64,000 nucleotides of DNA from Diploscapter coronatus (GCA_964036155.1 OZ038422.1:62085201-62149200), one strand, 5' to 3'. Numbered from the stretch's first letter, positions 11,438 to 24,631 are shown. Made by a program: numbers and translations. Notes: generated from the letters alone by a model not told the origin.

Positions 11438-12492
11438 TTAGACATTGTTTCCTGAAACTAGTACCATTTTATGGCCCAAAAACGGTATCACCTTAAAATT
11501 ATCATTGGTAGCTGCCAGGCTTTCGACCCATGTCAGGAGGGTTCTGGTTAGCGAAGAATAGGAGCTTATATCGACCTGCGATACAAACGACGCATAGCAA
11601 TCATCCAGGAGGGTTTGGAGCTGAAGAAACTGCCATTTGATGCTAATTTTGGTCATTTTACCATCCTCGCCTGGACTGAATTTGAGTTCGAACTTGATGG
11701 TGCACTCGCTGCCATAGATTCGTATTGAGCGGCTATCATTTCGAGGGCTGCTACCTAAAGTGGTACAGATGTGCCATACGGCAAAATGTTACCAAAATGG
11801 TCCAACCTGGGTATTTAGCTGTTGCAATTCCTTATCACCACTTTCCACATCGTTCGTAAGTTGATGGATGTATTCACAGGCTCTGAAATTTTCAGTTAAT
11901 ACTTCTTTCTTTAAAAACTATAAATTCTACCGAAATAAAACGGCAGCATTCGTCGTTTTACAGCCCAGCGATGAAGTAGTTTGAGGAATCAGTTCTTTCA
12001 ATTCATTGTACCCGCTCTGAAGCACGATGATTTGAGGTCCTTTTAAATTTAAACTAAATTTACATTGATCGCCTCCCTCCGTTGCCTTTCACATCTAAGG
12101 TGGGTCTGCTTTTTCCTGTCGTTATAGACTCCGACGTTCGACAGAGAAGATTCCGATCCTGATCCCGAAGGGCTCAGCTCACCCATTGATTCCTGAAAAA
12201 TGTCATTTTTAAAGTAGTACGTCGTTTTCAGTCAAATGTATTTAAGCTTAGGCAATTTGCATTAGTTATAATTCATTAAATGATTATCTCTAACGTGATA
12301 CACCAGTTACTTTTGCTATATATCAAAGTTGAAGTAGTTTATCTATTTTTAAATAAATTGAATTTTCCCCTAGGTTTATATTCCCCGAAGAATTACCTGA
12401 CTAGCCGGTCCCATAGCTGAGTTCGTCGCTGATGAGGAAGCAGCTGAGTTTTGCCCCCCGGTCGCAGAGGAACGACGCCGTCTCATCTTCAT
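11438..12492 (-). CDS. mxl-2: bHLH leucine-zipper transcription factor, Mlx/MXL-2 type
   Basis: Read on the minus strand from ATG at 12492. Exon 2 (12064-12192) ends with the basic region RKKQTHLRCERQRREAIN. The next exon gives helix-loop-helix SGYNELKELIPQTTSSLGC...AAVLFRACEYIHQL, followed by a short zipper and VAALEMIAAQYE. The last exon carries a C-terminal domain (IKWQFLQLQTLLDDCYASF...LTWVESL) matching the dimerisation and cytoplasmic-retention domain of Mlx, which separates Mlx from Max. In C. elegans MXL-2 pairs with the Mondo-like MML-1 and binds CACGTG-type E-boxes. The junction near 11660-11700 is uncertain: the zipper frame and the C-terminal frame are joined only by a putative 35-bp intron (GTGCACC...TCCAG). 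It is divergent from NDUFB9 over a 235-bp promoter. Confidence 0.88.
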
Positions 12493-12562
12493 CTTTCAGC
12501 CCTAAATTAGTTACGCTAATTAAGTAAAAAAAAAAGTTAGGCTAATTATCGAAAATCGAAGT

Positions 12563-12568
12563 CACGTG
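12563..12568. promoter_or_regulatory. CACGTG E-box in the shared mxl-2/NDUFB9 promoter
   Basis: A perfect CACGTG palindrome in the context GTCACGTGGTCAG lies between the divergent start codons at 12492 (-) and 12728 (+). CACGTG is the binding core of Myc/Max/Mlx and HLH-30/TFEB-type factors, so autoregulation by the Mlx-type protein encoded next to it is possible. Occupancy is not shown. Confidence 0.5.
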
Positions 12569-12727
12569 GTCAGTGTTTTCTCGATGATAGTCGATATGCT
12601 TTGCGCGTATTCGTTTTAGCCGCAAGTTTCGCGCATTCGTGCAATACGTATTATACTGCGCATTTGTCTTTAATTAGAGTAATTAGCTTTTATTCTTAGG
12701 TTAATTGGCCAATTAACTGGAGCGAGG

Positions 12728-13943
12728 ATGGACTCGCCTATGTGGATGTTCACCAAGGCGCTTTCGCATAGACAGGTTGGGAAATTCGAGAAAATCGATA
12801 ATTTTGTGAATATTGATTCTTTTGATTTTTTTTCAGAAAGTCTGCCGTCTCTACAAGCGTGCGCTGCGCGAGGTCGACAACTGGTACGGGGGTAGGGATT
12901 TGTAAGTTTATTAGGAGTTGAAAATTTGAACAAATTCAACTTCCAGCCTCGAGGGTCGCTTCCAGAAGGTCATTCTGCGCGCTCGCTTCGATGCCAACAA
13001 GGCAAATTTCAGTTTACAAAAGAAAAAGATTCAATTTAAACAAAAAAAAATTTACAAGGATCCTCATATAAAAAAAAAAAAAAAAACTAATTTCAGGACG
13101 TAGACGATCCCCGCAAAGCGGCCCTCCTTGTCGCCGACGGATGCCGTCAGTTGTGGGAGAAGAAGCACTGGAAACCGGCGAGATGTAAGATTTTTTTTCC
13201 AAATTTACTTTTAACGAGGCTAAATTTGATTAACAATTATAAGCATGGGTATTTCATTTTGATAATGATTGATAAAAGAGATAAGAGAAATGATAAGAAG
13301 TGTAAGAATTGATAGCTTAAATCAACGATATAATTTTCAGTCCCTCTTGACCCGGGTGGCTCGAGCTACGATCGTGAGCGCGTCGCAAGAGATGAGGTAC
13401 GATTTAGTTTCGATTTAAAAGGTTTAAAAGTGACAGCTATTATTTGTCTGAATGTGAGAGCATTTATCTTCTCACACTTTCCTCCTACTTTCACCCGCTG
13501 TCCTGTCTTTAACTATGCATTCCGAAGAATGGGTATTGTCAAAAATATAAATCTATATTATAAAGAAGTCTAAAATTGGGCAAATTCCAACTTTCAGTCG
13601 TTCGACTCGGAGAACTGGACGTTCGTCGACAAGGAGCAGTACCCGTACTATTTCAATCGACGTGAGCTCAGAAAGAAGGTTCGAGAATTTAAAAAATTAA
13701 AAATGAGATTTTTAGTATTTATCGATATCATTTGTTCTCTAAATTTATGGAATTTGCAAAAATCATAATAAAATGAAAGTTTTCTTTAGAAGGAATCATT
13801 TTTTGTAATTTCAGGAGCTCCTGAAGCACTGGGCCAAAATCGAGGCGGCGTGGGACGAGGAGCTCGACAAAATCCAAACCACTTTGCCCGGAAACGACAA
13901 CCAGAAGACTGGCAAAGCCAACAACCCGACGGTGACGGTCTAA
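12728..13943 (+). CDS. NDUFB9: NADH:ubiquinone oxidoreductase subunit NDUFB9 (B22, LYR protein)
   Basis: Seven exons (12728-12775, 12837-12901, 12947-13001, 13097-13184, 13341-13396, 13598-13678, 13815-13943) give 173 residues. The N-terminus has the LYR-family motif in QKVCRLYKRALREVDNW. LEGRFQKVILRARFDANK, RFPLDPGGSSYDRE and YPYYFNRRELRKK align with NDUFB9. This is an accessory subunit of the membrane arm of mitochondrial complex I, held by acyl carrier protein through its LYR helix. The length fits the family (about 180). The third intron (13002-13096) has a GC donor (AAG|GCAAAT); it is 95 bp, so it cannot be read through in frame. AATAAA lies at 14160. The 3' end converges with the DHRS4-like gene. 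Confidence 0.95.
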
Positions 13944-14241
13944 CCTTTCTAGATTTTCTAAATTTCTGGCGAAAAATTTATTTTTTGCCCGATTTATTCT
14001 ACTTTATTAGCTCAAAAACTAAGAATTCTGGCGTAAAATTTCAGTTTTATGCCAAGTTTTTATATGTAGATTTAGTGATCGAGAAACGATATGTGTGAAC
14101 GTTTCAAAATAAGTACGATTTTCGAGAATTCGTGTGTAAAGTATAGCTGAAAGTCTCGGAATAAAGGTTTATTTAAATTTAAAAATCTAGGACAATCTAC
14201 AAATTAAAAAAAAAAAAAAAAACAAATAAACATAAGAAATT

Positions 14242-15325
14242 TTAAAGACGAGCATCCACACCCCCAGCAATCACGATGGTTTCTCCGCTAAAATTTAAAA
14301 TTTATAAGTTACGCTAATTTTTAGAAAATAGAAACCTGATATAACTAGCGTCTTTAGAGACCAAAAAAGCCACCGCACCGGCGCACTCTTCCGGTACTCC
14401 CAGTCGGTTTAGGGGGATCTAGAGTAGATATATGAAATCCAATTTGATTTTAGAAAGATATATATAAAGTCCCTTTGAAAAATATACCTGCATTTGATCG
14501 ATAGCCCTTTGTTCAGAGTCGTCGGCGCCGTCCCAGAGCCAAAATTGCTTAAATTAACAAAAACGCTAAAAAGCATATTTTTACCGCTCTGCTAAGCTTC
14601 GTCTTGATAATGCCGGGCGCAATAGCGTTAACTCGAATATTATCACCGGCTAGTCCCTGAGCTAACGCTTTAGTCAACCCAAGTAGGGCGGTTTTCGTGA
14701 CTCCGTAGGCTGCTACGCCCTAGAAATTAGCGTATTGTTAGAAATTAGAAACTTCTTACCGTGGGAGCTCGGTAAGCTCCAATAGACGCGTTGAATATGA
14801 TGTTTCCGCCCCTAAAATTACAAATCTTTCATTTTTCTTGCATTTTAAGTTACCCGTTCTTTTTCATGTGTGGATGGACGAGTTTAGTGAGTTGGAATCC
14901 AGCTTTGACGTTAGTTTCGAATAATTTGTCCCAGGTGCGGTCCTCGATGTCCAAAATATGCCCGAAAGCCGGATTTATGCCGTGATTGTTTATCAGAGTA
15001 TCTATTCTTCCGAATTTTTCAATAGCCAAATCAACCAATTTCTTCTGGTCATCCGTATTGCTAACGTTTCCCGCAATTCCAACCGCGTTTTTCACTCCTT
15101 TCGACTTCAGATATTGTATAGCTTCATCCACGTTCTTCTGATTTCTGCTTCCAATAACAACACAGGCCCCTTCTAGACCAATTCTTTCGGCGATAGCTAG
15201 GCCAATTCTGAAAACATTGAAGGGTAAAAGCTGAAAATTAAAAAAAAAAAAAAAAAAATCACTTACCCCTTGGTAGCTGCGGTCACAATAGCCACTTGAC
15301 CTTCTAATCTGCGGCAGGTGGTCAT
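14242..15325 (-). CDS. dhrs-4: DHRS4-like short-chain dehydrogenase/reductase
   Basis: Seven minus-strand exons (15325-15267, 15207-14854, 14811-14760, 14719-14585, 14547-14488, 14418-14336, 14287-14242) give 262 residues. The cofactor site TAATKGIGLAIA near residue 17, the NNHG motif, the catalytic YGVTK (Tyr-x3-Lys) and the post-catalytic IRVNAIAPGIIKT are present. This is a classical NADP(H)-type SDR closest to DHRS4 (peroxisomal carbonyl/retinal reductase). The C-terminus ARL is a PTS1-like tripeptide, so peroxisomal location is likely. The start is the ATG just after a TTTTAG acceptor at 15337, which could also be a trans-splice site. It lies 320 bp downstream of the uL3 gene in the same direction; a shared operon is possible but not shown. 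Confidence 0.93.
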
Positions 15326-15644
15326 AATTTTTGAAGTTCTAAAATAGAAAAATCTCAACTTCCAACATTCTAAAATCATCCAAATAGAAAAACGAAAACA
15401 TTTTTCGTACTCGCTCAACACTCGATATTTGATAAGGCTACAATATAGCCTACACTCGAATCCTTCAATCAATTTCTTATCGTCTGATTTTCACAAAATC
15501 TTTATTTTAACTCAGAAACAATAAGAAAGAACAACAACAAACGAATTGAGGGTGGGGGGAATTTTTCAGCAGCCGAAAAGCTTGGGAACCTTTTTCGAGA
15601 GCCAGAAAAAATTTGAAAAACATTTTGGGGGGAAATTTGGAAAC
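15326..15644. other. Short spacer between uL3 and DHRS4-like genes
   Basis: Same-strand spacer of 319 bp. It must hold the 3' UTR of the uL3 gene and the 5' end of dhrs-4. No further gene is seen. Confidence 0.6.
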
Positions 15645-17932
<2,288 letters not shown>

Positions 17933-18307
17933 CCCAAATGTACCCTGAACGCATTTTTCAAAAATAAATCGGAAAAATAGAGTAAAATCTAAAAGAAACG
18001 AAACATTTCGATAAGGACAGTGTTCATCTACATTCAAGGAATTCTTGAGATGATTTTCAAGAAGCTTCAGAGAAACCCAGAAAGACCATAGAAGAAAATT
18101 CAAATTTAAAGAAATTCGGCAAGCTGGCCTAAAATAAAGGCAATGCGATCGAATTTACAACGTACTCTGTGATCCACTATTTCGCTCATTTCTGCTTCTC
18201 TGGTCTTTCTTTCTTTTCTGCATGCTATTTTAACTACAGTACTTTTCCAAAGCTTTATTCACCAACAAACCCGTCTAAAATACTTTATTTTAAAAATCTG
18301 AGAATGC
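17933..18307. other. Spacer upstream of the uL3 gene
   Basis: It holds the uL3 promoter or leader and the 3' UTR of the next minus-strand gene. The minus-strand reading frame here (18103-17768) is a read-through of uL3 exon 1 into its leader. No other gene is seen. Confidence 0.55.
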
Positions 18308-18680
18308 TCATTTTCCTGGTCTAAACAACGAATTTGAAGGACTGGAGAATTTCTTGTAATCCACGAAAATGTGCTTCATGATCAATTCGTCCTGAGCGGG
18401 CTCTGAAAATTCCCAAATAATCAAGATTTTCAAAAATCGTCAATTTCGATTTTTCGACCTACCTAATACGGGTTCTTCCTCATTCTTCTCATTTTCATTC
18501 TCCAAGTTTGGAAATTCCTTCATTTTCCTGAAACAAAATGTTGTATTTTCAGGAAAAAAACAATTACCCATTAGTGATAAAGTTCAGCAGTCCGGGTTCT
18601 TTGGAATCTAAATTCTTAGCTAGAACTGATAAAATTATAAAGGATAGGTGTAGGAATAGGAATATGCCAAATTTAGGCAT
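18308..18680 (-). CDS. Small secreted precursor ending in FRPGK; candidate RPamide-type neuropeptide
   Basis: Three phase-matched minus-strand exons (18680-18568, 18527-18463, 18402-18308) encode 90 residues. Residues 1-21 (MPKFGIFLFLHLSFIILSVLA) form a clear signal peptide. An acidic spacer (NENEKNEEEP) follows. Near the end, a dibasic KK (76-77) precedes FSSPSNSLFRP-G-K, which ends the protein. Cleavage after KK, removal of the final Lys and Gly-directed amidation would give an 11-residue FRP-amide. C. elegans NLP-2, NLP-22 and NLP-23 (RPamide, GnRH/AKH-related) carry FRPG-type ends, so this may be a diverged single-copy member. The rest matches nothing I know, and a non-neuropeptide secreted protein remains possible. 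Confidence 0.6.
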
Positions 18681-18998
18681 TTTCTAGAGCTCTGTAATCA
18701 CGAATGCCATTAATTTATGCATGCTCTATGAAGAGAAAGATGATATGTCTTTTTCCGCAATTTTTTGTCTGGTTTGAGTTTCCCACCCCTTCAATCCTTT
18801 AATTTTAAAAGCGAATATTTATTCAAGAAAACATTGACAAAATCAACGAAACTTATCGTATTTTCTATATTTGAAGTCCCGAGTCTTGTATGTTTTAAAA
18901 ATATTAGCTATGTGGGAGGCTTCAATTAAAGGAAATACCTTTATCTAGGCATCTACTAAAATAAAATAAGGCATATGTCTTCGGGGATGTTTTAAATT
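18681..18998. other. Spacer between candidate neuropeptide gene and glrx-5
   Basis: AT-rich 318-bp spacer. It should contain the glrx-5 3' UTR and the promoter of the small secreted-precursor gene. Nothing else is recognised. Confidence 0.55.
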
Positions 18999-20067
18999 TT
19001 ACTTCTTCTTTTCGCCGAATTTATTCGGGATTCCTTTAGAGTCGAGAAAATCGCTGAAAAAAATAAAATTAGATATTTTCGGAGAAATAAAAACCTGATT
19101 TCCCCGTCTTGATGCATTTGGACCATTATGTCGCAGCCGCCGACGAACTCGCCTTTTACGTAGACCTGAAATTTCACAAAATTACCGAAAAATCAATATT
19201 TTCCCGGTGTTTACAAGTAAACGAAAAGTAAAAGACTGAAAAAAATTAAAACCTGAGGAATAGTGGGCCATTCGCTGTAGGCCTTGATGCTCTCCCTGAG
19301 TTCCGGATCGGCGAGCACGTTGTAGTCTTTGAAAGGCACTTGGTGGAAATCTAAAACAATAAATTATTTTTAGAAATTGAAAATTTTTGAGTAAATTTCA
19401 AATAGTCGGCCTTTGAATTATGTACGAGCATTAAAAATAAAAAGATGGGAAAAAACTTTAATTCAAATTTATTCTACAAAAATATGATTCTTTACCCAAG
19501 ACCAATTTGACGTTTTTCGAAAAACCGCACAACGGCTCCTGCTTCGTGCCTTTCATGAACACTACCACATCGTCATTCTGGTGAAATCATTTTTTTTTAG
19601 AAAAATAGAAAATAAAAATGAATTTTTAAAGGAAAGATTTAAAAAGGTAGAATTAATTAGGATTTTTTTGAAAGATAATAAAAAGGATAACCTTTTGAGA
19701 AACTGATCAAATTTATGATTTTATCACCAACCTTGATCATCTGGTCGATTTTCTTGCGCATTTCGTCAGAAATTGCCGAATTTGAAGCAGTATACCGTAC
19801 CAAATTCAGCGTGGTCGAGGGTCCTGATATGAAAATTTGAATACCGTAATTATTTTCTCCAGTTGAAAGGAACGAAAGTTTAAAATTGCATACCGTTTTT
19901 TTACTTAATGAAGGGAAAAATACCGTAATCTTTTTGCTCTAATTTCAATTAGGTACACTAGTATTTGCTTCTCTTGCTATTTTTTTGAGAAAAGACAAAA
20001 TTTTAAACATACCTTGCTGTAAACCTCTCCCAAGTTGACCGGCTACAGTAGTCAGCACTCGGAGCAT
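18999..20067 (-). CDS. glrx-5: Monothiol glutaredoxin-5, mitochondrial
   Basis: Six minus-strand exons (20067-20013, 19823-19732, 19577-19496, 19350-19253, 19165-19095, 19053-18999) give 150 residues. The N-terminus ([16 protein letters not shown]) is Arg-containing and acid-free, a typical mitochondrial presequence. The active site is the monothiol CGFS in [37 protein letters not shown] supplies the cis-Pro and glutathione-binding GG of GLRX5. The family transfers [2Fe-2S] clusters from the ISCU scaffold to later Fe-S assembly steps in the matrix. Length and domain match single-domain GLRX5. Confidence 0.95.
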
Positions 20068-20637
20068 TTTATTCCTGAATTTATTCTAATTTTCTCCAAA
20101 AACAACTTTTTCCAAAGATATCAATACGATAGAACTTTTTCTTCAAAATAACTTTTCTTCAAACAAATAATTTATCCCAAGTTTTCTTTTTCAATAAAAA
20201 AATAAGCACTGCTATTGCAAAGAATGTGATAATCAATCATTGAGTTTCAATCATTTTCAACGAAATTTTCGAAAAATCTTGGATCAGATCAAAAAATAGG
20301 TTGTAACGCACAAGAATTTTTAGGAGTGGATTTTCAAGAACAATCAAAAAGGGGGGATTAGTGAAAGATTTTTAGGAGCTTCTTCAATGGAGATTTCACA
20401 GACAAAGTTTGGTGATCGTGAGATTGGGGATAAGAAAGAAAAATGAATACGAGAAATAATACCCAGGTGAAAGGAACACGGATACAAATAAAGGACGTCA
20501 TAATTGTTTTCTTAGGTGACATCAAATTTCAGAAGGCGTCACAAAACTAGTCAGTAATTTTGGAATATATTGCCCTAGTTGAATGAACGAATTTGATGAG
20601 CCGAAAAAATTCAGGAGGGAGTGGGGGTCGAAAAATT
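20068..20637. other. Intergenic spacer between glrx-5 and the PP4 gene
   Basis: 570 bp between two minus-strand genes. It should hold the glrx-5 promoter and the 3' UTR of the phosphatase gene. No coding exon or repeat is recognised. Confidence 0.6.
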
Positions 20638-23153
20638 TTAGAGGAAATAGTCCGGCTGGGGTTTTTTCGCGGGAGCGCCCCGATTTTCCTGGGGGGCGGC
20701 CTCGAAGATCGTGAATTCTCGATTCAGCTGCTCATCCAGTTCGAGGATCGCCGCCACGTTGCCGCAACTGAAAAAATTTTTTTTTATCCTTTCACAAAAA
20801 CCTACACATTTTTCTTTCTAGAGAATACTTTTTCCAAAATGATCTATATACATTACGTATTTCTTTCTAAAGTTTAAAACATTTCTTTTCTAAGAAAGAC
20901 CTTTTATCTTCTTTTTATTTTTCTAAAACTTCTAAAGTCTTACCGATAACAGTAGTTAGGAGCGGACCATACCGTCAATACGGTCTCGTTGAAGTGCCAC
21001 TTGTAGCCCTCCATGACGAGTTGATGGGCGCGGCAGATCAGGTCCACGTTGTTCGACTCGCAGAATGCCTGCAAATAAACAAAAGTTTAAAGAATATCGT
21101 AGGAGTTTTGGAAACTATAGTATTTTAAGGTTTTTTTTTTCAAAGTACCCAACTTTTTACTTAAATAATATTTCCCTAGAAATAGATTAATTTTCTGCAT
21201 TTTTGCAAAATCATAGCAAGTCTCCTTATTTTATCAAAACTATCGTCCTCTCATAATAGGAAATTTTTGAAAGTTTATATTTTCGATTTGAAACGCACTT
21301 CAGATTCTGGGGGTAATCTTCCAAAATCTTGCTCGTTTACCTTGACAACGTCAGCTCCGAAGAGGTATCCCGCGCCGCGAGGACTCATTCCCCAGCCATT
21401 GTTGCCGTCCTCGGGGTCGGACCTGCAAACAAGTTTTTTTCTCAAAAATAGCTCCTAGATAAAATTTCATTAAAAATTTACTGACCATAGCAAGTCGCAC
21501 ATGGGTCCGTCGTGAGGTACCTAAAGAAAAGGTCATTTTTCTCCGACCTAGACAGACCCTAAGCCAGATCGTTCGAGAGCGTACTCCCTTAAGCCAAAAT
21601 TTTCTGTCAAAGTCTTGATGCGTACCCCTGGTGTATCATTTTTCTATAGAATAATTTTAGCTTGCGTACCGCACTCATATAATTTTTTGTTCTGGCTGAA
21701 AGTCTGCCTAGGTCTGATTTTTCTTGAAAAGATTTTTTATTTTCTGGAAAATAGATCATTTCTACCTCCTGTTTCCTGTCGATGACGCGAATCTGATCGA
21801 GCGTAGTGATAGAAGGGGACAGACCACCATGGACGCAGAACACCTTAAAAATTTTAAATTAAGAAGTAAAAATTAAATAAAGCAAATTACTTTTCCATCG
21901 ATGACCGCGGAGAGGGACAAGTAGTCGAATACCTCGGTGCAGCATTTCCACACCGAAGCGCTACCGTACTTCCGCAGGCACTCGTCGTAGAAACCGTACA
22001 CCTGAAAATATGAGCATTTTTTAATTAAATAAGTTTTTTTACCATTTTATTGCCGAAATGATATCTTTTAGCAAAAATTATATCTATTCTCCTAAAAACG
22101 GTACAATTTTTCACTATGTTTCACAAAACAACTCTTTTCTCAAATTCTCAAAAATGGTATCCCTTTCATTCAAAGTGGTACCGCTCCCCATTTCTCTCCC
22201 AAAACGGTTCCCAACTCTCCTACCTGTGTGATTTGCCTGGACTCGTGATTTCCCCGGATGAGCATCATTCTGTCGGGGTAGCGCACCTTCAGGGCGAGCA
22301 GCAACAGGAACGTCTCCACAGAGTAGAAGCCTCTGTCGACGAAATCACCGAGGAACAGGTAGTTCGTGTCCGGAATCTGGCCGCCCACCTAGAGATTCGG
22401 GCTTTTTTGATTGTTGACGAATTTTATTTGAAAAACGACAGGATTTCTTTTCGTTTGTAGATGCTTCAAACGATCTATCTTCAATAACGTCTCAATTTTG
22501 GAAATGGTATTTGAAGGTTTTAAATTTTTGGTTGTATAACTTTCTTCAAGGTTTCACTATTTCAGGTTTTCCAGAATATTACCCTGAACAGCTCCATGAG
22601 ATCATAAAATTGGCCGTGAATATCTCCGCAGACAGTCACCGGGGAATCGATGACTTGAACGTTGCCCTCCTGCACGAGAATCTCCCGCGCCTTGGCGCAC
22701 AGCGACTTTACCGCCCTCTCTGGAATCAGCTCGCACTTCATCAGTGTCTCGATGTGTCTGGAATATTTTTTTTTATTTTTTTTACATTTTTAAGATAAGA
22801 AATATTGAGGGCATTATTTTTAATGAGAAATTTTACAGAAGAAGAAGTTGCTAAAAATACTCGAAACTCGAAATTTTTGGGAACTATTGAAATCTTATTC
22901 CATGTGGAAAAACAGGTCCAAATACATAGGGATAAAATTAGGCCAAAGTTTCTATCACATGATAAAGAATCGCCTACAAATCGGCTGAAATATATTTCTT
23001 TTAATTTTCCACTTACTTGTCCAAGTTGTCCGCCGACATTTCGACGATTCCCGGGCCGAAGATGGACTCCTCGTCTTCGCGCTGCGCGTCCAGACCTGCC
23101 CCTCCGTTGTTGCTGCCACTCGCCGCACCAACAGCACTCTCCGTCGCCGTCAT
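20638..23153 (-). CDS. pph-4.1: Serine/threonine protein phosphatase 4 catalytic subunit
   Basis: Nine minus-strand exons (23153-23017, 22757-22583, 22388-22224, 22001-21891, 21843-21766, 21520-21486, 21422-21341, 21068-20944, 20767-20638) give 345 residues. The PPP-family metal and catalytic motifs GDIHG, GDFVDRG and GNHE are intact, as are SAPNYCYR and the C-terminus DYFL that is methylated in PP2A-like enzymes. Sequence around [17 protein letters not shown] and [16 protein letters not shown] picks PP4 over PP2A and PP6. An N-terminal extension of about 36 residues precedes the usual start, as I recall for C. elegans PPH-4.1; an in-frame TGA upstream supports the ATG at 23153. In worms PP4 acts at centrosomes and in meiotic pairing. 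Confidence 0.95.
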
Positions 23154-23310
23154 TGCGGGTGTCAAGAGTCAGGTGTGAGAGGGTATGCAGGTACACCTGA
23201 AAATAATAAGGGTATTCGGGTATTTAGATATATACTTGAAAAATTCTAATATTTAGGTCATTAGGTCGCCAGAATATATTCTTCAGGCATCCTGCCAAAG
23301 ATTACATTTT

Positions 23311-23400
23311 CCAGAAGTAGACTTGGGACTTTTCCACCGCAACTGTGGCGCGGTGGCCAAATTTCACCGAAAGTCCCAAGTCTGCCCAGAAGTCTACTAC
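23311..23400. repeat. Compound hairpin
   Basis: AGACTTGGGACTTT at 23320-23333 is the exact reverse complement of 23370-23383. Inside it CCACCGC pairs with GCGGTGG, giving a two-step stem. CCAGAAGT occurs as a direct repeat at both outer edges (23311 and 23386). There is no coding capacity. It may be a transposon end, a regulatory hairpin or a small-RNA source. Confidence 0.65.
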
Positions 23401-23940
23401 CCAAAACAAAAAATGGTTTTTTTTTTATTATTATTCGAAATTTTGAGGAGAAAACAAACTATTATATTCCAAAAAAAATTTCATTTTGAATTTCACGAAA
23501 ATGGATTCGAAAAGCGATTTTTAGCCAGAAAATTAGGAGTCAAAAACGAAACTTACAATTTGAAGGGTGGCTCCAGAACAACCCGTCTCAAACCAGTTTC
23601 TAGCACTGTGCTAAAGCTCCTGAAAGTTCTGGGATTAGTCGGTGATAGGTATTTTAGAAATTGGAACAAAAAATCGAAAAAAAAAAATGCAAATTCCCGG
23701 AAGTACGAACGGATTAACGAAAGGGAAGCGACGATTCAACATACCTTTGCTCGCTCGTAAACACAGGTCTAGAGTATCATTGCTTTTATCGAAAAATGAA
23801 AATCTTCGTTTTTTGTTGTAAAGATTCATTATTTCAGAAGTATATTTTGTAAGTTCATGGCGTTGTAATTATAACACAAGCAATAAACAAAATACGATAG
23901 GATACGATATTTATTCCCATACTATTTTCATGACTTCTTT

Positions 23941-24133
23941 GGCTGCGAGTACTTTGTTCCCACGAGTGAGTACTTTGTTCCCAAAGAAAATAATGAGTAC
24001 TTTGTTACCAAGAGTGAGTACATTGTTCCCAAAGAGTAGAAGAAAAGTGAGTACTTTGTTACCAAACGCTATTTCTCCCCTTTTTTCTTCTTATCCTACG
24101 CTATTTCTGCTTTGGTAACAAAGTACTCGCAGC
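23941..24133. mobile_element. 193-bp MITE with 10-bp target-site duplication
   Basis: The termini are inverted repeats: GCTGCGAGTACTTTGTTCCCA on the left and, reverse-complemented, GCTGCGAGTACTTTGTTACCA on the right (20 of 21). The unit is flanked by the identical 10-mer TGACTTCTTT at 23931-23940 and 24134-24143. The interior repeats the GAGTACTTTGTTCCC/ACC word about five times. Inverted ends plus a 9-10 bp duplication are typical of Mutator-like (MULE) elements. There is no transposase, so it is non-autonomous. Confidence 0.8.
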
Positions 24134-24631
24134 TGACTTCTTTCGGCTTACAAGTTTAAACTTCAGGGCCCGTACTAAGCCCCCTAACTTGACCTCAGGT
24201 TAACTAGTCGAGCTAACTCGTTTTCCTCGGCATTTTGGGAGAGAGGTATAGTTAACCTGATCTGGAGTTAGCTTGACTTTAGAGGGAATTTGACGCGGAC
24301 TCAGAAGATTTTTAATTTTTGATTTTTTTTAGTAATCGATCATTTGATCTTTTATGTTAATTGGGGTTTTTCGGTAGTAGGTCATCGATAATCAAAACTA
24401 CTCTTTGACTTCCTTATCTCTAGAAGGAAACTGTCTGCTTTGCTCTAACGACTTTATCATTGGCTTGCCCCTGTCTGTGTGCCAAACGACTTTTCACTAT
24501 TCCCCAATTAGTCAATCAATTTTCGACATATTTGCAATAAAGATTTTCTCAGTTTTTGTAAAATAAATTTATTTGTTTTAGATAATTTTAACCTTACAAG
24601 CCAAGACATTTTAGGAAGCCGTATTTCTCAA

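Larger units (their letters stand above)
23154..24409. other. Intergenic region with two inverted-repeat elements
   Basis: Between the divergent PP4 and ABCG genes. It contains a compound hairpin (23311-23400) and a 193-bp MITE with a 10-bp target duplication (23941-24133). The open frame at 23323-23760 (+) runs through the hairpin, is low-complexity and has no splice context. No gene is called. Confidence 0.65.

Noticed and set aside
22741..23200. 151-codon minus and 131-codon plus frames over the start of the PP4 gene
   Set aside because: Shadows of PP4 exon 1 and its intron in other frames or the antisense strand.
23323..23760. 145-codon plus-strand frame
   Set aside because: Runs through the hairpin and lysine/phenylalanine-rich AT sequence; no domain and no exon signals.
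23940..24070. CRISPR-like array of GAGTACTTTGTT repeats
   Set aside because: Eukaryotic context, unequal spacers and terminal inverted repeats with a target duplication identify it as a MITE.
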